This document shows positions 35,210 to 48,900 of a DNA stretch of 64,000 nucleotides, piece by piece. The notes beneath the pieces were generated by a model. The model did not search any database. It had not been told where the DNA came from and saw only the letters and a program-made list of their open reading frames with translations. The position numbers and the translations under genes are program-made. Origin of the DNA: Lyophyllum atratum (Eukaryota > Basidiomycota > Agaricomycetes > Agaricales > Lyophyllaceae); contig JACGCN010000002.1 in the NCBI GenBank assembly GCA_014905825.1, positions 1,736,001-1,800,000 of the forward strand, written 5' to 3'. Position 1 is the first letter of the stretch. Every line of letters begins with the position of its first letter.

Positions 35210-38002
35210 ATGCCACTAAAACGCAAAGCTGCATCTACTCTTCCCGGAGAATCCCCCGCGAAGCGCTTGACGCGATCTTCGGCGTCTGTCGTCGAAGCAG
35301 CAGCATCTGAAGCCAGAGTTCTGCGAACTTCTGATAAACTTGACAACGCTACGATTACTCCACGGCCGATCACTAAACGCTACGGAGGACGCGCGTCTGC
35401 ACGCAGAACAAAACAATCCGTTGGTTCTCTGAAGGAAAATGAGAAGGAAGAAGAAGCTGAAGGGAGTGAGGAGAAGAGCAGCGAGGATGAGCTCGACATG
35501 CTGTCACCAACCATCCTTGCAGCGAAACGCGCCCCCAAACCATCACCAATGGATATTTCATTGAGTTCACCTCCTCTATCACCCCTGACGCGTACGAGAA
35601 GTGGAAAGCTACTAGAGAAAACCGACACACCAACGCGCAGACAACCGAAACGAGGACAAGCCCAATCCCCCGCTGAAATTGTACCGTTGCAATCTACCCC
35701 AAGGCCGAAGGGAAGGAAAGCACTGCGTGGGCCAGATGAATCAACACAGACCTTGCCAACTCGGGCAAATACCGCGTCGCCTGTAAAGAAAATATCTCAG
35801 GCAACTAGTTCAAAGCGCACCCTTTCACCCAACAAGAAAACCTTCACTCCAACCAAGAAGGATGACGTCGGCCAGGGAGCCAAGCGGCGATTCGGAGAGC
35901 CTTTCAGCTCTCCAGACCCGGAGGAGGATGCACTTCTTCGGCAGGATGCTCCATCTCTACGAAAACAGCCTACGCCTGAGGTCCAGGAAAGTATGGATGA
36001 GCCTTCCAAGCAATCTAAAACCACTGCCCTCTCAGAAGGCATTCTCTCGCCATCAAGAGTATCAGCCAGACGCACAGCAAGTGCTGATACTGGCCGGATT
36101 TCCAACTCCCTGACTTCACTGAAGTTTGATTCAGTGATGATACCACCGTTAGCGAAACCCCACCGGCCCACGCCGCTGAGGAATACTGTATCACGAAGTG
36201 GAACCCCATCGGTCCCTCTGACACCTTCATCGCCTCTATCATCTGCCGAAGCACCCGTTGTAGTCGCACCCCCTACATCTCCATCGAAGAAAAAGACGAC
36301 TACGCTATCTTCACCTACCCGTCTTCCTCGCGTGCTACCTCGGCATCTGCATACATGCCTCAACGCGCAGAAAAGAGCCATCTTACAAGCCCTACAAAAC
36401 CCACCAGAACTCGACGATGATAGTGACGTTGATGAAGGCGGTGAAGGCGAAGAACCATCAACGAACTCAATTGCCGCTCAGCAACTGACCAGTCTTCTTG
36501 CGGGGACGGTTTCCCGTGGTGAAGGGAACAGCTGCCTTGTTTTAGGCCCAAGAGGTAGCGGGAAGTCTCGGGTGAGAAACCTAAAATTTAATCCAAGTAT
36601 TTCACGTCTGATGGGTATACACTTTAGCTTGTCGAGCGATGCATCTCGAGTGTATCTGGCGATAATCCTCTGGTACTCCGCCTTTCTGGGTGGACTCAAC
36701 ACTCTGATCGTCTAGCGATGCGTGAGATAGCGTATCAGCTTGGCCAGCAGACCGGAACTTCCTTCCTACCTCAGACTAGCGATGGGACAGCGGATGATTG
36801 CGCCGCGGATGGTGATGATGAAGATGAAAACCCTTTCCTCGACACTCCTGCGTCGTCCAAAATGTCTCTTACACCGTCCTCGCATCTTCCGGCACTCATA
36901 TCAGTCCTTCCCACACTGAACCGGCCTACCATCGTCATTCTCGATGGATTTGATCTGTTCGCACTCCACCCTCGCCAGTCTTTGCTATATTGCCTGCTTG
37001 ATACTGCGCAGAGCTGTCGCGCGGCCGCTGGTTCTAAAGGCCTCGCAGTTATTGGGATCACCAGCCGCATCGACACGATCAATGGCCTTGAAAAGCGAGT
37101 GAAGAGCCGGTTTTCTGGGAGAATGCTCCGGACTGCACCTCCGCGTACAATACACGCATGGGAAAAGGTCACGAAGGCGATTCTTTCCTCGGATATCGAC
37201 GAGTTTATTGGAGGTCAGACCGAGGTGAAAAAGGCAGTTGGAGAGTGGCAAGGGATGTGGGACGCCAGTGTCGATCAGTTTTTGAGGGACCCTGCGGTGC
37301 AGATAGTCTTGAACGAGACATTCAGCGTGACACGAGATGTCAGGATGTTGAGCAGGATTTTGGTCAGTCTACACTTACGTCCTGCGGACTTCCAGAAAAC
37401 TGACCCTGTCTCTGACCAGCTCTCACCCGTTCTTCGCCTCTCCCCAGCCTCGCCGTCCATCTCTTCCCCACAATTCGCATCGGCGGCCATCGCACAGCGT
37501 GCTCGACCTTGCTTTCCGCTTTTGCACAGTATGTCCTATGTATGTTCTCCCATCGTCGAATGGTATTTCTTACATGACTGTCTCTAGCTCTTCCTTATCC
37601 TCATATTTGCCTACTCATTGCAAGTATCCACGCCGACACGGCTGGGCACGCCACCTTCACGTTTGAAATGCTACATGAATATTTCCGTGACCAACTTCGT
37701 GCCTCGACCTCTGCTCCTGTGCAGCTCAACGGCGGTAGCATCGGAATGGTGCGCTGTAGCTCTCAGGTCCTCATGACCGTAAGTCTGTTCCCTCTTCGTT
37801 AGGTGAATCTGTTCTGAGCAATGGATAGGCCTTTGAGGACCTTATCTCAACCAGGGTTTTTGTCGCTGCTGCTGCGTATGCACCCAGTGTCGCCAAAGAA
37901 TTTGTCAAGTATCGGTCTGCCGTGGATAGAGAAGCGGTCAAGAAAGCCGTGGATAAAATGAATCAGGTCAATCTAAAGAAGTGGTTGACGAAGGCGCAAT
38001 GA
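35210..38002 (+). CDS. ORC4: origin recognition complex subunit 4
   Basis: AAA+ subunit of the complex that marks replication origins and loads MCM. The first 390 residues are basic, Ser/Pro-rich and disordered (MPLKRKAASTLPGESPAKR), longer than in yeast. The AAA+ core follows: AQKRAILQALQNP, Walker A LGPRGSGKSR, LVERCISSVSGDNPLVLRLSG, Walker B VILDGFDLFALHPRQSLLY, and sensor-like GLAVIGITSRIDTINGLEKRVKSRFS. The C-terminal winged-helix part reads LPYPHICLLIASIHADTAG, TFEMLHEYFRDQ and ends VNLKKWLTKAQ. GLEKRVKSRFS is an ORC4 hallmark. The donor inside CACAGTATGT (about 37529) gives the correct frame into LPYPHIC. No indels. Confidence 0.92.
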
Positions 38003-38283
38003 ATAGCTTTATTTTTGCTTTGCTCTGGGGTTTGCACGTAAACATCGTGCATATTGTATCGAGTCCATGTTGTATGTAGGAATATTATGTACCGCGACTG
38101 CGTACTGGGATTGTTATGTCACGGCGTACACGGATATCATGCAAGAAAACGAAATACTTGAACAGACTCCGAAAAAAGGAAGATGATGTTGTACACTTGG
38201 ACAATGACTGACGAAATAATGAGAGGCAAGGTAAAGAAAGCTGTGTGCATAGGATAGTAACAAGAAATGACAGGTTGGCAGCG

Positions 38284-40232
38284 TTAACATGCGACTCCGA
38301 CCGCAGCTCTGCGAAAGGGAGTCGAATGAGTAACGAGACGTCGCAATAAGATACAACGCACCTCTTCGCCTCTTGATCGTCCCAAGTCTTCTCGTCCCAG
38401 AATGAAACCATATCGGTTCCTTCGGCATCTCCAGGCTGCCTCTTGTCCTCAGTGCTGGGTATAAAGGTCTCGCCATCGCTTCTGAAAATATCGAGGCCGA
38501 GGAGACTAAGGTCGAACTCTGCTGACTCGTCCTCCGGTATCCCGTCGCCACGGCGTAAAATCTCCTTGTCCAAGACTTTGCCCGGCATCTGGTTAGCCCT
38601 GAACGAAGGGTGTTTCGAGTTCTCGATCATCGCCTTGAAATTCTTATCCTTAAAAAGGCTCTTGTCCCATTGACTCGTCTCGTCGACGAGCTCCTGAATA
38701 ATACCAATGAGAAGGTTAGGGTCATCTTCATCTTCCTTAAGACGGCTAGCTCTTTTGTTTCGGTCTTTCGCTTGTTCCTGGGCTGGGGCCACTGCATTAT
38801 TAAACTCGGATATCCCTGTGTGGGGTGTGCTCGAGAAGCCGAATCCAAGACGAGAGTAATCCAGAGCGGTATTGAGATTTCGGGATCCCATCTGGGAGAC
38901 GCTGTTTCGGATAGTGATGGATGCATCAGACGGATCTGGAAGAATCATTGCCCGGAGCGGAGAGGGGCCTATGGCGGGGCTGCGCCGAATACGGATCGAG
39001 GATCTACGTGTCTTCTGTTTGACCTTAGGCGAGATGGTCTGACTTTCCAGATGAGGTTTGGGAGATGAAGTAGAGTACACTGCAGATGGGTACGAGACGG
39101 ACGGGGCACCGAGGTTGTTTGAGCCCAGAACGGGGGAGAGAGGTTTCCGGGCGTTGCTGCGATCTTGTTGCTCGACCTTCATGCCTGAGGCGAGATGGGA
39201 AGAATATCGTCCAATTTTAGAAGCGGATTTGTTCGCGAAGGGGAGAGAAATATTGGAGCCGGCAGTCAGAGCATATGGTTGAGAGATTTTGAGAGTGTCT
39301 ATCGCATGTTCCTGCTGAGCTGATGTGGATCGAAAAACCGGTAGAGGTGGGAGAGGTGGGATACCAGTCATATGGTCATGTCTAGAAAGTGAACCTAAAG
39401 GCGCAAAGGTATTCGGGAGGTTCGACATGCGGTATTTTGACTGCTTTGGGGATAACGGTAAAGGATAATCCGGATCGTTCGTCGATTCTACCAGTCTCAG
39501 AGAAGAGTTACCAGGAAAGGATGAGGAGGAGAGGTCAGAACCTTTAGTTGTTGAACTTTTCAAAGACGATGTCCTCTTTTGGTAACTGGCGCTGATGTCC
39601 CTTCGGCGCATGGAGGGCATGGAGAAACGCCTTGAAGCAGTAGAACGGGTGCACGCTCTGGATGGACGAGTGGGCAACCCAAGAGAGCGAGTTTTCCGCT
39701 GTATTCCCAATCCAGTTGTATCGCTGATTTCGTAAAGGGCGCGAATATCGCCGAAGGTAGACATTGAGAGTGAGCGCGATTGTGCATGATCGAATCCTTT
39801 GTCGTTCAAACTGGAGCTCGGTGTACCTAAGTACCTGGAGCCACGGGAACCGTAACGAAGCTGATAACTGAGCGAGGATTGCTTGTACTCTGGGCATCTT
39901 GGCTTGTCTAACAGATTCGTCACGCTTGTCTCCCAGGTTGGGGAGCCAAAAAAACCAACAAGAAAAGCGATCCTTGCGCTGCCTCGGTCCATTGAAGGGA
40001 GAGTTGAGGCGGAAGAGCGAAGAGAGAAGTCCGCAACAACAGATTGAGATGGTTTCTCGGATTTACGGGTCTTGAGATAGATACGCTTGGCGATGAAAAG
40101 AGAGGACATGAGCAAAAAGAGCGTAAGAAGAACAGCAAGGCAAGCAGAGCCGCCTGGCGTGTTCAACACACGCGTTGGTGATGCGGAAGCAGTTGGGGAG
40201 AACAGCGATAGGCAGAACAGCGCCACCAACAT
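38284..40232 (-). CDS. uncharacterised type I single-pass membrane protein
   Basis: Starts MLVALFCLSLFSPTASASP, a clear signal peptide. After a very short ectodomain a membrane helix follows (CLAVLLTLFLLMSSLFIAKR). The cytoplasmic tail is about 600 residues, Ser/Arg/Pro-rich with KTRRSSIRIRRSPAIG, and contains a conserved-looking region LLIGIIQELVDETSQWDKSLF to FKAMIENSKHPSFRANQMPG. The last exon ends AKRAAVGVAC at 38284; reading through the final donor would add about 90 unlikely residues. The start is only 54 bp downstream of the CipC stop. No family recognised; a cortical or signalling role would be guesswork. Confidence 0.75.
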
Positions 40233-40286
40233 GATGGTCACTGTCGACCGGGTTCATACATGCTACATTTATCATAATACAAGTTA

Positions 40287-40879
40287 TTAATAACCGCCAC
40301 CAACGCTCTCACGCAGCCCATCGTCTGCTTGCTGTCTCGCTGATTACAACCAGCGCATCAGCATAGGATGACGAGTTTCTCGCGTTTTTGCTTACCGTGG
40401 TGCTCGATCCTTTCCTTGTCGACGTAGTCAAGCTGTCGAGGGAGGTCAGTATCGGTCGCCCTATGCATATAGTCGTCCCTTGGTCCTTACCCCTTTAGTC
40501 TCCACAATACGGTCAATGAATGCCCCTGCAAATCCGGCACTGGGGTCAAGCCGTAAGACTGTGAACCTGATCGCTTCAAGCCGATGCCTACAAAATTTCT
40601 TTTGCCTTCTCATGAGAAGGAGGAGCGCCATTCTGAGCTACATGGTTTTCATAAGCTTTCGCAGCCTGGATATTGAAGGTAAGTAACAAATCAAAGATGC
40701 ACGGGAGGGACATGCCTCATAAGAAGCGGCGGCAGCGATCAGCTCATGAGACAATTCGGCCTTGTGAGGGGCATTTTGGACCTCACGAAAAGGGTTAGCG
40801 TCAAGAGGAGTGAGCAGCAAGGAGTAGGTACCTCCTCATAAGCCTGGGCCTGGTCAGAATCATCTGAGAAAAAACCCAT
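40287..40879 (-). CDS. CipC-like protein (DUF3759)
   Basis: Small soluble stress-associated fungal protein; the Aspergillus CipC family is induced by antibiotics and in hyphal growth, biochemical role unknown. Six short exons give MGFFSDDSDQAQAYEEVQ, APHKAELSHELIAAAASYE, AAKAYENHVAQNGAPPSHEK, FAGAFIDRIVETKGLDYVDK and the end DDGLRESVGGGY, total about 110 residues, the full family length. Intron 2 follows TATGAG with gcatgt, a GC donor (minus strand, 40715). No indels. Confidence 0.9.
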
Positions 40880-41446
40880 GGTATGCGAGCAGATGTGCGG
40901 TAGTGGTTATGGAGTATTGGAAGTGTTACCGCAGGAACGATGGTGCCATGAAGCCCTTTAAATACCTCTAACTCACGTTCTAAAAATAAGAAGAACAAGC
41001 AGATGCCCGCTTTGCCCGCATACAGACGGAGGAAGTTCTTTTGGGAGATTCGACCTCCTAAAATACACCATAGCTATTTTTGTGAACCAGAACCAGATAT
41101 GATGCTGCGCAGTCGCGGGCGGTGTTCGCGAAGAGCCCTGGGTACTGGGTAACCTGGCGATGATGATATGCACGTTCGTCGGGCCAATTAAGGATAGATG
41201 AGTTGATAGAAACAGGGTAAAGTAGAGTGAGGGTCAACGAGAAGCATTTGGACCGTAGCAACTCAAGTTTTCCATCCCGGGCCTTGTGATTGTTGAATGT
41301 CGAACGCTAGGAACAAGCACAGCCATTCAAAACTGTTCATATGTCGCCGTAGATATTCTCGGAAAGTGCGGGGAAGCGGTAACTTGCAGAACAGAAGACT
41401 GAAGAGACTTGGACTCCGAAGTACAAACTTTAGTGTAAGTCACTGA
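40880..41446. other. intergenic, boundary of the repeat block
   Basis: No gene seen on either strand. It should contain the CipC promoter at its left and the 5' breakpoint of the truncated non-LTR element at its right. Confidence 0.5.
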
Positions 41447-42575
41447 CAACTTCCACTGACGAGTCCTAGTGGGGTGTATATCTTACCAGACAGTGGCAGG
41501 TGGCAGGGGTGGACAGACGTGGATCCCGAGCCCAAGCTTTGGGAGACACTGGCACTGTGCTCTGCCTCCGCAAAGCCTCTCATTGTTCTAGGTGACTTCA
41601 ACGCCAGAACAGGCTCCCTCGCTGCCTCTAACAGACTAACACCCACCTGCCACGAACCTCCTTTGATAATGTGGTCAACAGGAGGGGGAGAGAGCTCTTG
41701 TCAGCTGCCCTCGACCTCGACCTCACTGTACTAAACGGTACAGAACGTGAGCATTCAACACCGGGCCGCTTTACGTCGTTTCAGCCCAATGGGCAAGCAG
41801 TCATTGATTACGCTCTGGTATCCACCGAGGCCTTGCCTCGTGTTGAGAGCCTACAAATCATGACGCCGCATGCAGACCCAGGTGATGACTGGGCTGACCA
41901 TGTACCCATTGTGGTGACTGTTGAGAGGCACCTCGTCTACATGAACCGACGGGTACGGGGACCAACGCAGGAGGTGCAGTGGCCGGCCATAGAAAACGAG
42001 ATTGACGTCCTATGGCAAGAAACGATAGATTCCGCCGAGACTCCAGAACAGGCTCGCAGCACGTTGTATGGGCCTGTTTCATTCAGCACCCCCGAGCTAC
42101 AGGTGTACACCGACGGTTCCTGCTTCAACAATGGCAGAGCCGACGCGGTAGCCGGGAGCGGTGTGTATTGGGGAAAGGGGTCTGGAAAGAACAAGTCATT
42201 GCGTGTGCCAGGACCCTACCGTCAGACCAATAACAGGGGGGAGATATATGCTGTGATTCACGCTCTACTAGATGCGGACCCACGACGGAACCTCCAAATT
42301 GTAACCGACTCTGAGCTCGTCATCAGAGAGGCATGCTACTGGGCACCACAACATGCTCAGCTCGGGTGGGACTGTCCAAATGGTGATCTCCTCAAGGACA
42401 TGGTCCGATTATTGGCGGCGCGTATGGCTCCTACGCGGTTTGTATGGGTCAAAGGCCACTCAGGAAATGAATGGGGGGATGCGGCAGATAGTCTTGCAAA
42501 GGCTGGGGCCCTGCAGCCATGGGTCGCTGACTATGTCCCCCTGCCTGATGTACCGTGGGATGTAGATGTACCTTG
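41447..42575 (+). CDS. non-LTR element polyprotein, part 1: endonuclease and RNase H
   Basis: The endonuclease/exonuclease/phosphatase-type domain is present from SGVYILPDSGRW onward, with the metal-site GDFNARTG, VIDYALVS and the terminal catalytic His in DHVPIVVTVE. The N-terminal catalytic motifs are missing, so this copy cannot be active. An RNase H type 1 domain follows with all four acidic residues in place: YTDGSC, NNRGEIYA, TDSELV and GNEWGDAADSLA. One base is missing near 41650 (TC then PRTSFDNVVNRRG). The frame runs straight into the target duplication at 42571; the residues after it belong to the inserted LTR. Confidence 0.85.
42571..42575. repeat. target site duplication, left copy (ccttg)
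   Basis: Directly abuts the left LTR. The same five bases follow the right LTR at 51764-51768. Confidence 0.93.
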
Positions 42576-42789
42576 TGTTGCGGTAGCGTGATGTCACGGT
42601 AACGCAGCAAGGGAAAGGGTAGTCTTCACTCGATAGAACAGAGGTAAGTCCTAGAATTCGGGAAAGACTATCTATCAATACGACAGGAGGCCTTATATAC
42701 TGGTAGAAATGGATGAGTAAGTAAGGTAGAGTAAGCGGGAGTAATGTATGATGTCCATGTGGCTGGTAAGCGGTCACGCTCCCGCTACA
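42576..42789 (-). repeat. 3' LTR of the chromovirus
   Basis: 214 bp, TG...CA ends (tgttgcgg to ccgctaca on the plus strand), identical to 51550-51763. Contains ttatatactgg, a possible TATA-like element. Confidence 0.95.
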
Positions 42790-42932
42790 TACGCCCTCCA
42801 GGCATCGCGAGGGGGGCGAGGGATGCCTCCAAAGAATAAACGGGTATGCTAGCGAACTCCTGAGTCCACTACGTGGTAACGAAGGAAAGGTGTCGGTTGG
42901 AAGGGTAAGGAATGATGATGATGGTGATGGAT

Positions 42933-45900
42933 TTACTGCGAGGCGCCAGGCTCGCCCATCTGCGTATCGTTCGCCTTCGAGGGGCCCGGGGTGGCATTAT
43001 CGAGCTCCTTGCGAGCGGCGGTCAACCCTTCAGGAGTGGCGGCGCGCTCCCCGACGGCAGTGCGAGGCTTCTTGCTTCTGCGACGGTTAGCTCGATGGGC
43101 CTCGAGAACTTCAGCTGGAACCCCTTCCTCCTGACGTCTCTTCTTCTGCTCAGTCTTCTGCTTCTGCTCGTCACGTCGACGCTCGTTGCGAGCGGAGTCG
43201 GAGTGAGGGCGAAGGATAGCATCAATGACCTGGTCCCACTTCTCTTCGTTGAGGTTCCCGTACTTGTCGATGAGTCGAACCGTGTGAAGGTTTTTATAGC
43301 GGGGGTCAAAGTAGGCGATGTTGAAGACGCTGGCGGGAATGGAAAAGGTGGAACATTCCCAGATGACTTCCTTCACGCGCCAAACCGAGAATTTGCAAGC
43401 ATAGCTCGCGTCCGAGTTGAACGCACGAGCGAAGTCGTGGTAACCGGCAGGTGGGAAGTAGTACTCGGTAAGATCGCGGGACGCGCGGATACTGGCGTCG
43501 AATTGGATGTACGCGGCGAGTTGGTTGACATGGGCGGCGTAGAGTGCGTTGTCAGGGCTGCCGACCTCCCGAGCGACGATCATCCCCTCGGCCTCCTCGA
43601 AATAGACGTTGTTGGGGAGTTTATAATGCTGAACGGGTCGCTCAACGATATCGGACATCGCGTGAGGTGCGGAATAGGTCGAAGATGATGATGACGGAGT
43701 ATAGGTGGACTGTGGCACAGCGGAGCAGAGCCGTAGCTCGGATAGGGTATTAAACGGATCTGTAGGGGATAGAGAATGACTAGGGGGATTTGAGGACAAG
43801 TTATAAGTAGCAGGGAATTGCAAATTCCCAAGAAAAACTTGAGGATCATCAGATGGAGGCGTACCAGTACCCTCGGGCAATTCTGATATGGTTTCTACCC
43901 CTAAAGCCTCTAAATATGGCTTTATCAAATTGAGCTCCTCAGCTTGCTGATATTGGAGCCAACTACGATCACCGGCCTTCCACAAGACCTCGAAAATTGA
44001 ATGGGTTTTGGAGCCGGCATGTGCCAAGATCTTATCTGCGGCCCATTCGGAATCATGTTCTCCAGCGTCCGCGACTTGTTGGTAAAGCCGGCCCGGGAAC
44101 AAGCGGTCGTCGTTCGGGTGGTGAATGCGCAGGAGAGATGAATGAAAAACGTCGTGAATGCCGCGCTGCAGCATGTCAGAGGGAAGTTGAACCCGAAACG
44201 AATTGTTGTTGAAGTCTCTTAGAAGTAAATAAGGACCCACAAACTTCGGAATCAGCTTACGTGCCAGACCCTTGGGAAAATTCATGTTCTTGGTTGACAC
44301 GTAGGCCATGTCTCCTTCGCTGAAGGGAGCCATCTGCCTTTTCCTGTTCGCCGCTCGCGTCTGCTTCACTCTCGCGGCCAGGATGCTGTCGTGCGCAGCC
44401 ATGATCGCGGACTTCAAACGCTGGGCAAAAACACGAACTCCTGGGTACTCGGTAGCAGGCGCCGAATCCCAGACCATCGAGCGAGGCATACGACCCGAGT
44501 TCAGAAAGAAAGGTGCGTATCCTGTCGATTCAGACCTGGCTGAGTTGATAGCAAACTCAATAGCAGGCAACTTCGCGACCCAATCCTTCTGGGTGGGTCC
44601 CACGCACTGACGAATCATCTGGACGATGGTACGATTGGCGCGCTCGGTGGATCCGTCGGTTTCGGGATGATACGCGCTGGACATCTTCAGCTGCGTACCC
44701 ACGAGGGATTGCAGGTGAGTCCAGAATAGACTTGTAAAAAGTGTATCTCGATCGCTGATGATTGCCTTTGGCAGTCCGTGGTGCTTATAGATCTCAGCAA
44801 AGACTAGTTCAGCAACGTTGCGTGCTGTGTAGTTCGTTCGACTAGGTACGAGATGTACCATTCCGGTCAGCAAGTCAATGATCACCGTGATAGAATCATA
44901 TGTAGCGTCTCGATCCTTCGACTCAGGCAACGGCCCTACGAAGTCAATACCGATCGCTTCCCAAGGCAGCGTCGGTACGGGAAGCGGGTTCAGAAGTCCA
45001 TACGGCTTCTGGTTGCTGGGTTTGGTGCGACTGCACGTGGTGCATGATTCGCAGTACGAGTAGACGTCGCGGCTCATGTCTTTCCACCAGACATGATCAC
45101 GAAGGTAAGCCAATGTTTTCCTAGCACCGAGATGCGCTAATAACGAATGGGCTTCAGAGATAACCACTTCCCGAAGAGATCGACCTTCCACTGTGATAGA
45201 AGGGATACACAGCACCTTTCGGTCAGCGGTATTCAGGTAAAGTAACTCGTCTTTTGTAGCCTCGAAGTTTTTATACTCACGCGGCTTTTCAAAGACTTTG
45301 GCGAAGATAGTATCATTTTTATACTGTCCTCGTACGCTTGCGAGCAGGTCGACAGGCTTGCGACTGCCACTCAGCAGTTCCTCGAGAGATACGGGCTGGA
45401 TGCGCTCCAGCATCTCGCTGAGGGCTTTAGATTGATCTGACATCTGTTGTTCGAACGTTTGTTCTAGACTCGATGTCTTTTGTGTAGTTTGATTAGCTGT
45501 GTGATCAAGCCTTTCTGCTGCGCGCGTGCGCGCTGGCAGGCGAATGGTAAGCTTTGGTGGCTGTTGGTTACCCTCGCCCTCCTTTCGTTGCTGAGGGCCT
45601 TTCAGCACGAAACCACGGGACGTACGCGCTGCAAACTCTTTGCTAGTTTCAGGCCGCCCCGTTTCCGCCGGCACATCCTCAGGACGCTGCCGCCGTCGAC
45701 GAGTTCCAGGAGGCAGAGATGCCGAGGCTGTCTGGGAGCCGCCTCCCGCGCCCTCCGCATCAGGTAACCCAGCACTCTCGCCCTCCAAGCCAACAAGAAC
45801 AGGCATGGAGACGAGGTGGCGCCCGAGGCCATCATTATCGATCACATCGTGGTATGTATACTCACTCCGTGCGCGAACCGTACCCGGCTCATCATATGAG

Positions 45901-48900
45901 TATAGACGAGACAAGGCATCGGAGAGGATGTTCTCGACGCCCGGGACGTAACCCACCTCAAAATCAAATTCAGCAATCTTTTCCATCCAGCGCGCTTGGC
46001 GCCCGGAAAGATTCTTCTGATTGAGTAAGTGAATCAAGCCTTTATGGTCCGTGAACCATTTAAACTTAACGCCCTGCAGAATGTCACGATGACGAAGCAT
46101 CGTCTCCACCCCCGCCAGCATTTCGATCTCGTGGACCGGGTAATTCTGCTGGGCTGAGTTAAGCTTGGCAGAATAGAACGCAGCGACATCAGCAGTACGC
46201 CAGTCAGCACCCTGGCTAACAACGCCCGCGACGCCCGTCCCACAACCATCGGTAACCACGTTAACTGGTGGTGCACCCGAAGAATAATCAAGAGGCCTCC
46301 GGTGATGGTCGCGACATGTGGACGCGAGCCTTTTGATATCCTCGAAAGCTCGCTGATGGGTGTACTCCCAACGAAACGGCACAGTGTCACCTGTGAGGCC
46401 GTGGAGGATGCCCATAGGAATCCGAACTCGATCAATGTCATCGGCAAGATACCCTGCCGCTCCAAGGAAACCACGAAGTAAGTCCCGATTAGTTGGCGTC
46501 TTCCACTTCATTAACGCGTCAACTTTGTCAGGATCCATACGAATGCCATTGTCGTCCACGATACGACCAAGGACTTTCATTTCGGAGCAGAGAAAATGGA
46601 GCTTTTTCTCGCCTAGGTATAGCTTTTCGCGCCGAAGAATATCAATAATGAGTCTAACATGTTTGATATGGTCCTCTAGCGAGTCGGAATAGATGATGAT
46701 ATCATCCAGATACACATCCATGAATCGCCCGATATACGGCGAAAACAGATGGTTCATCAAAGCTTGGTAAGTAGCTGGTGCATTGCAATCCCCAATTTGG
46801 ATAACATTGCTGACCATATTACCATCAGGAGTAGTGACCGTCGTGCGCTCAACATGCTCCGGAATAATGCGGATTTGCTCATAAGCATCCTGCCCATCCA
46901 GAATCGAACGATAACGGCCCTTCGACACTCGCCTCAGGATTCCGTCAATATCTGGCAAAGGCGAGGAGCGTTTCACCGTGTTCGCGTTCCGGGGACGTAG
47001 GTCCACCGCCGTCCGCAGCTTTGGTGGCTCCCCGGCCTTTCCTGGCTTTGGAATGAGCAACATGGCAACGGAGTTGCCCTGGCTCGTAACCTTCCAGCGC
47101 TCACTCTTGATGTAGGCGTCTCGCTTCTCTGTCCACTGCTGCCGCATGGCCTCAGGACATCTGGAAGGACGCCATGGATAGATCAAGTCGGGGTTAATGA
47201 GCGGAATCTCATGATTGATTGCTCGAAGTGGAGGTAACGATGTCTCGCTCGCCTTCTTGCAGATCGGGCGTGCGTACTCACGCAACTCCTCCCGTATCCG
47301 CTCCAGGTTCTCCTCGTACATTGCCATGGATCTCGAGGCAAGACGGGTAACACCCTCGCCCCCCATAGGTAACGACAAAGCGCTACCAATGACGACGCGG
47401 GACGGATTTACACCAAAGGTAATGCGGTGTTGCCACAACCAGGGTGTACCTAAGATTAAATCGTAGCCTGACAGATTCATAACATCGAAGTAACGATCCT
47501 CTTTAATGTTCTGATACTCGAACCTCGCAGTCGTGCCAAAGTTCACACGTGAACGTGAGCCTTGGACTGCTAGTTGTACGGGCACAGGAGATTTGAGCTC
47601 TTTCTTTTTCAGTCCGAGCTGCTGCGCTAGGGTGCTCGAAACGAAATCCCCAAGGGATCCAGAGTCCACGAGAGCACGCGCAGGGTGGCCGTTGATATTA
47701 ACAACAATGACCAAGGGTTTGGGAACGAATCGCGCGGGATCGCGCGTATATGCAGAGTTCCGTTGAATTGCAGGGTAAGTCCCGGCTTCGACCTGCTGGC
47801 CGTTTAGCTCAAGGACGCGGAACTGATCGCCTGTCTCCAGTAAACGAAGACGGCTAAGACCTGAAGCCCAAACTCGAATCTGATCATCGGTATACTCGCT
47901 GTCCGCCAACTGTGGTGGCATCGGACCGTCATACAAGCAACCGGGATCATAATGAGGATCATAGGGTGGACAGAAGGCATTGTCCTCGAGGGCTTGGTAA
48001 GTAACCCTCAATTTCTTAGTGTACCAATTAATCAAGTCAAACTTGATGTTTTGCAGGTGCACTTCATGAATCTCGACGCGGAAGTCCAGCGCTCGATCAT
48101 GGATAACGAATGTATCAGAATCTGGCGTCAGGCGCGTCACGGAAAAGCGCCCGAGCCTCATAGCATCGCTCGGTAAGTCTCCCGGATATGGGATTCCAGT
48201 CTCGAGGACCTGACGAGCATTCCAGCCCCAAACATCCGAATTGGAAGTAAATGTGGACCGAAACTGCATAGCTCGCGTCAAAGGAACACCAGCGCGCTCA
48301 GCACATCGAATCGCATACCAGGTACCTAATTCGAACCCAGGGCGCAGTACGGCGGCAAGAGAAATGGCGTCAAAGCTGTCGCGGAACCGATCTCCGACCA
48401 ACAGCTCATCACCAAAATCCACCACACCAAACCGCTTGGACCGAAATTGCAAGACATTCTCGGGATCCCCGGGATAGGGCTGCATCAACTCCAGCATGTA
48501 CTCGAGTTTGCGTGCGGGGGCAAATCCAAGTTGACGACGAGGTCCTTCGGCAAGCTCCAAAAGGTGAAGTCGCTTCTCAGGATGCTCGATCTCAAAAGGA
48601 AACTCATCAAACTCCTCAGTCCGCGGTGCCAGAACGACATGCTGGAAGAAGTCGTTGTTTTCACTGTCACTACTTCCGGCGAACTCAGGGTCCGAGGCCG
48701 ACTCAGCCACTGAGTGGTAGTCCACAAAATCATCCGTGCGGCTTCCGTCAGAATCATCATCCGTGGTGGAATCAGATACAGATTGAAGTGGTGGAGGCCC
48801 CTCAGAAGAATTTTTATCTGAGCTGTCACCCTGAGGTAAATCCTCCTCCGTAGTGTACATGCTCGAAGAATTGCTTGAGTCGGTCACTGACTGAAGGCTA

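Noticed and set aside
40233..40286. The 54-bp gap between the CipC gene and the next minus-strand gene as evidence for one fused gene
   Set aside because: The downstream gene has its own signal peptide and Met, and the CipC protein is full length, so two tightly spaced genes fit better.
42912..43688. Plus-strand open frames across the chromovirus
   Set aside because: They are antisense shadows of the 2,826-residue Gag-Pol frame.
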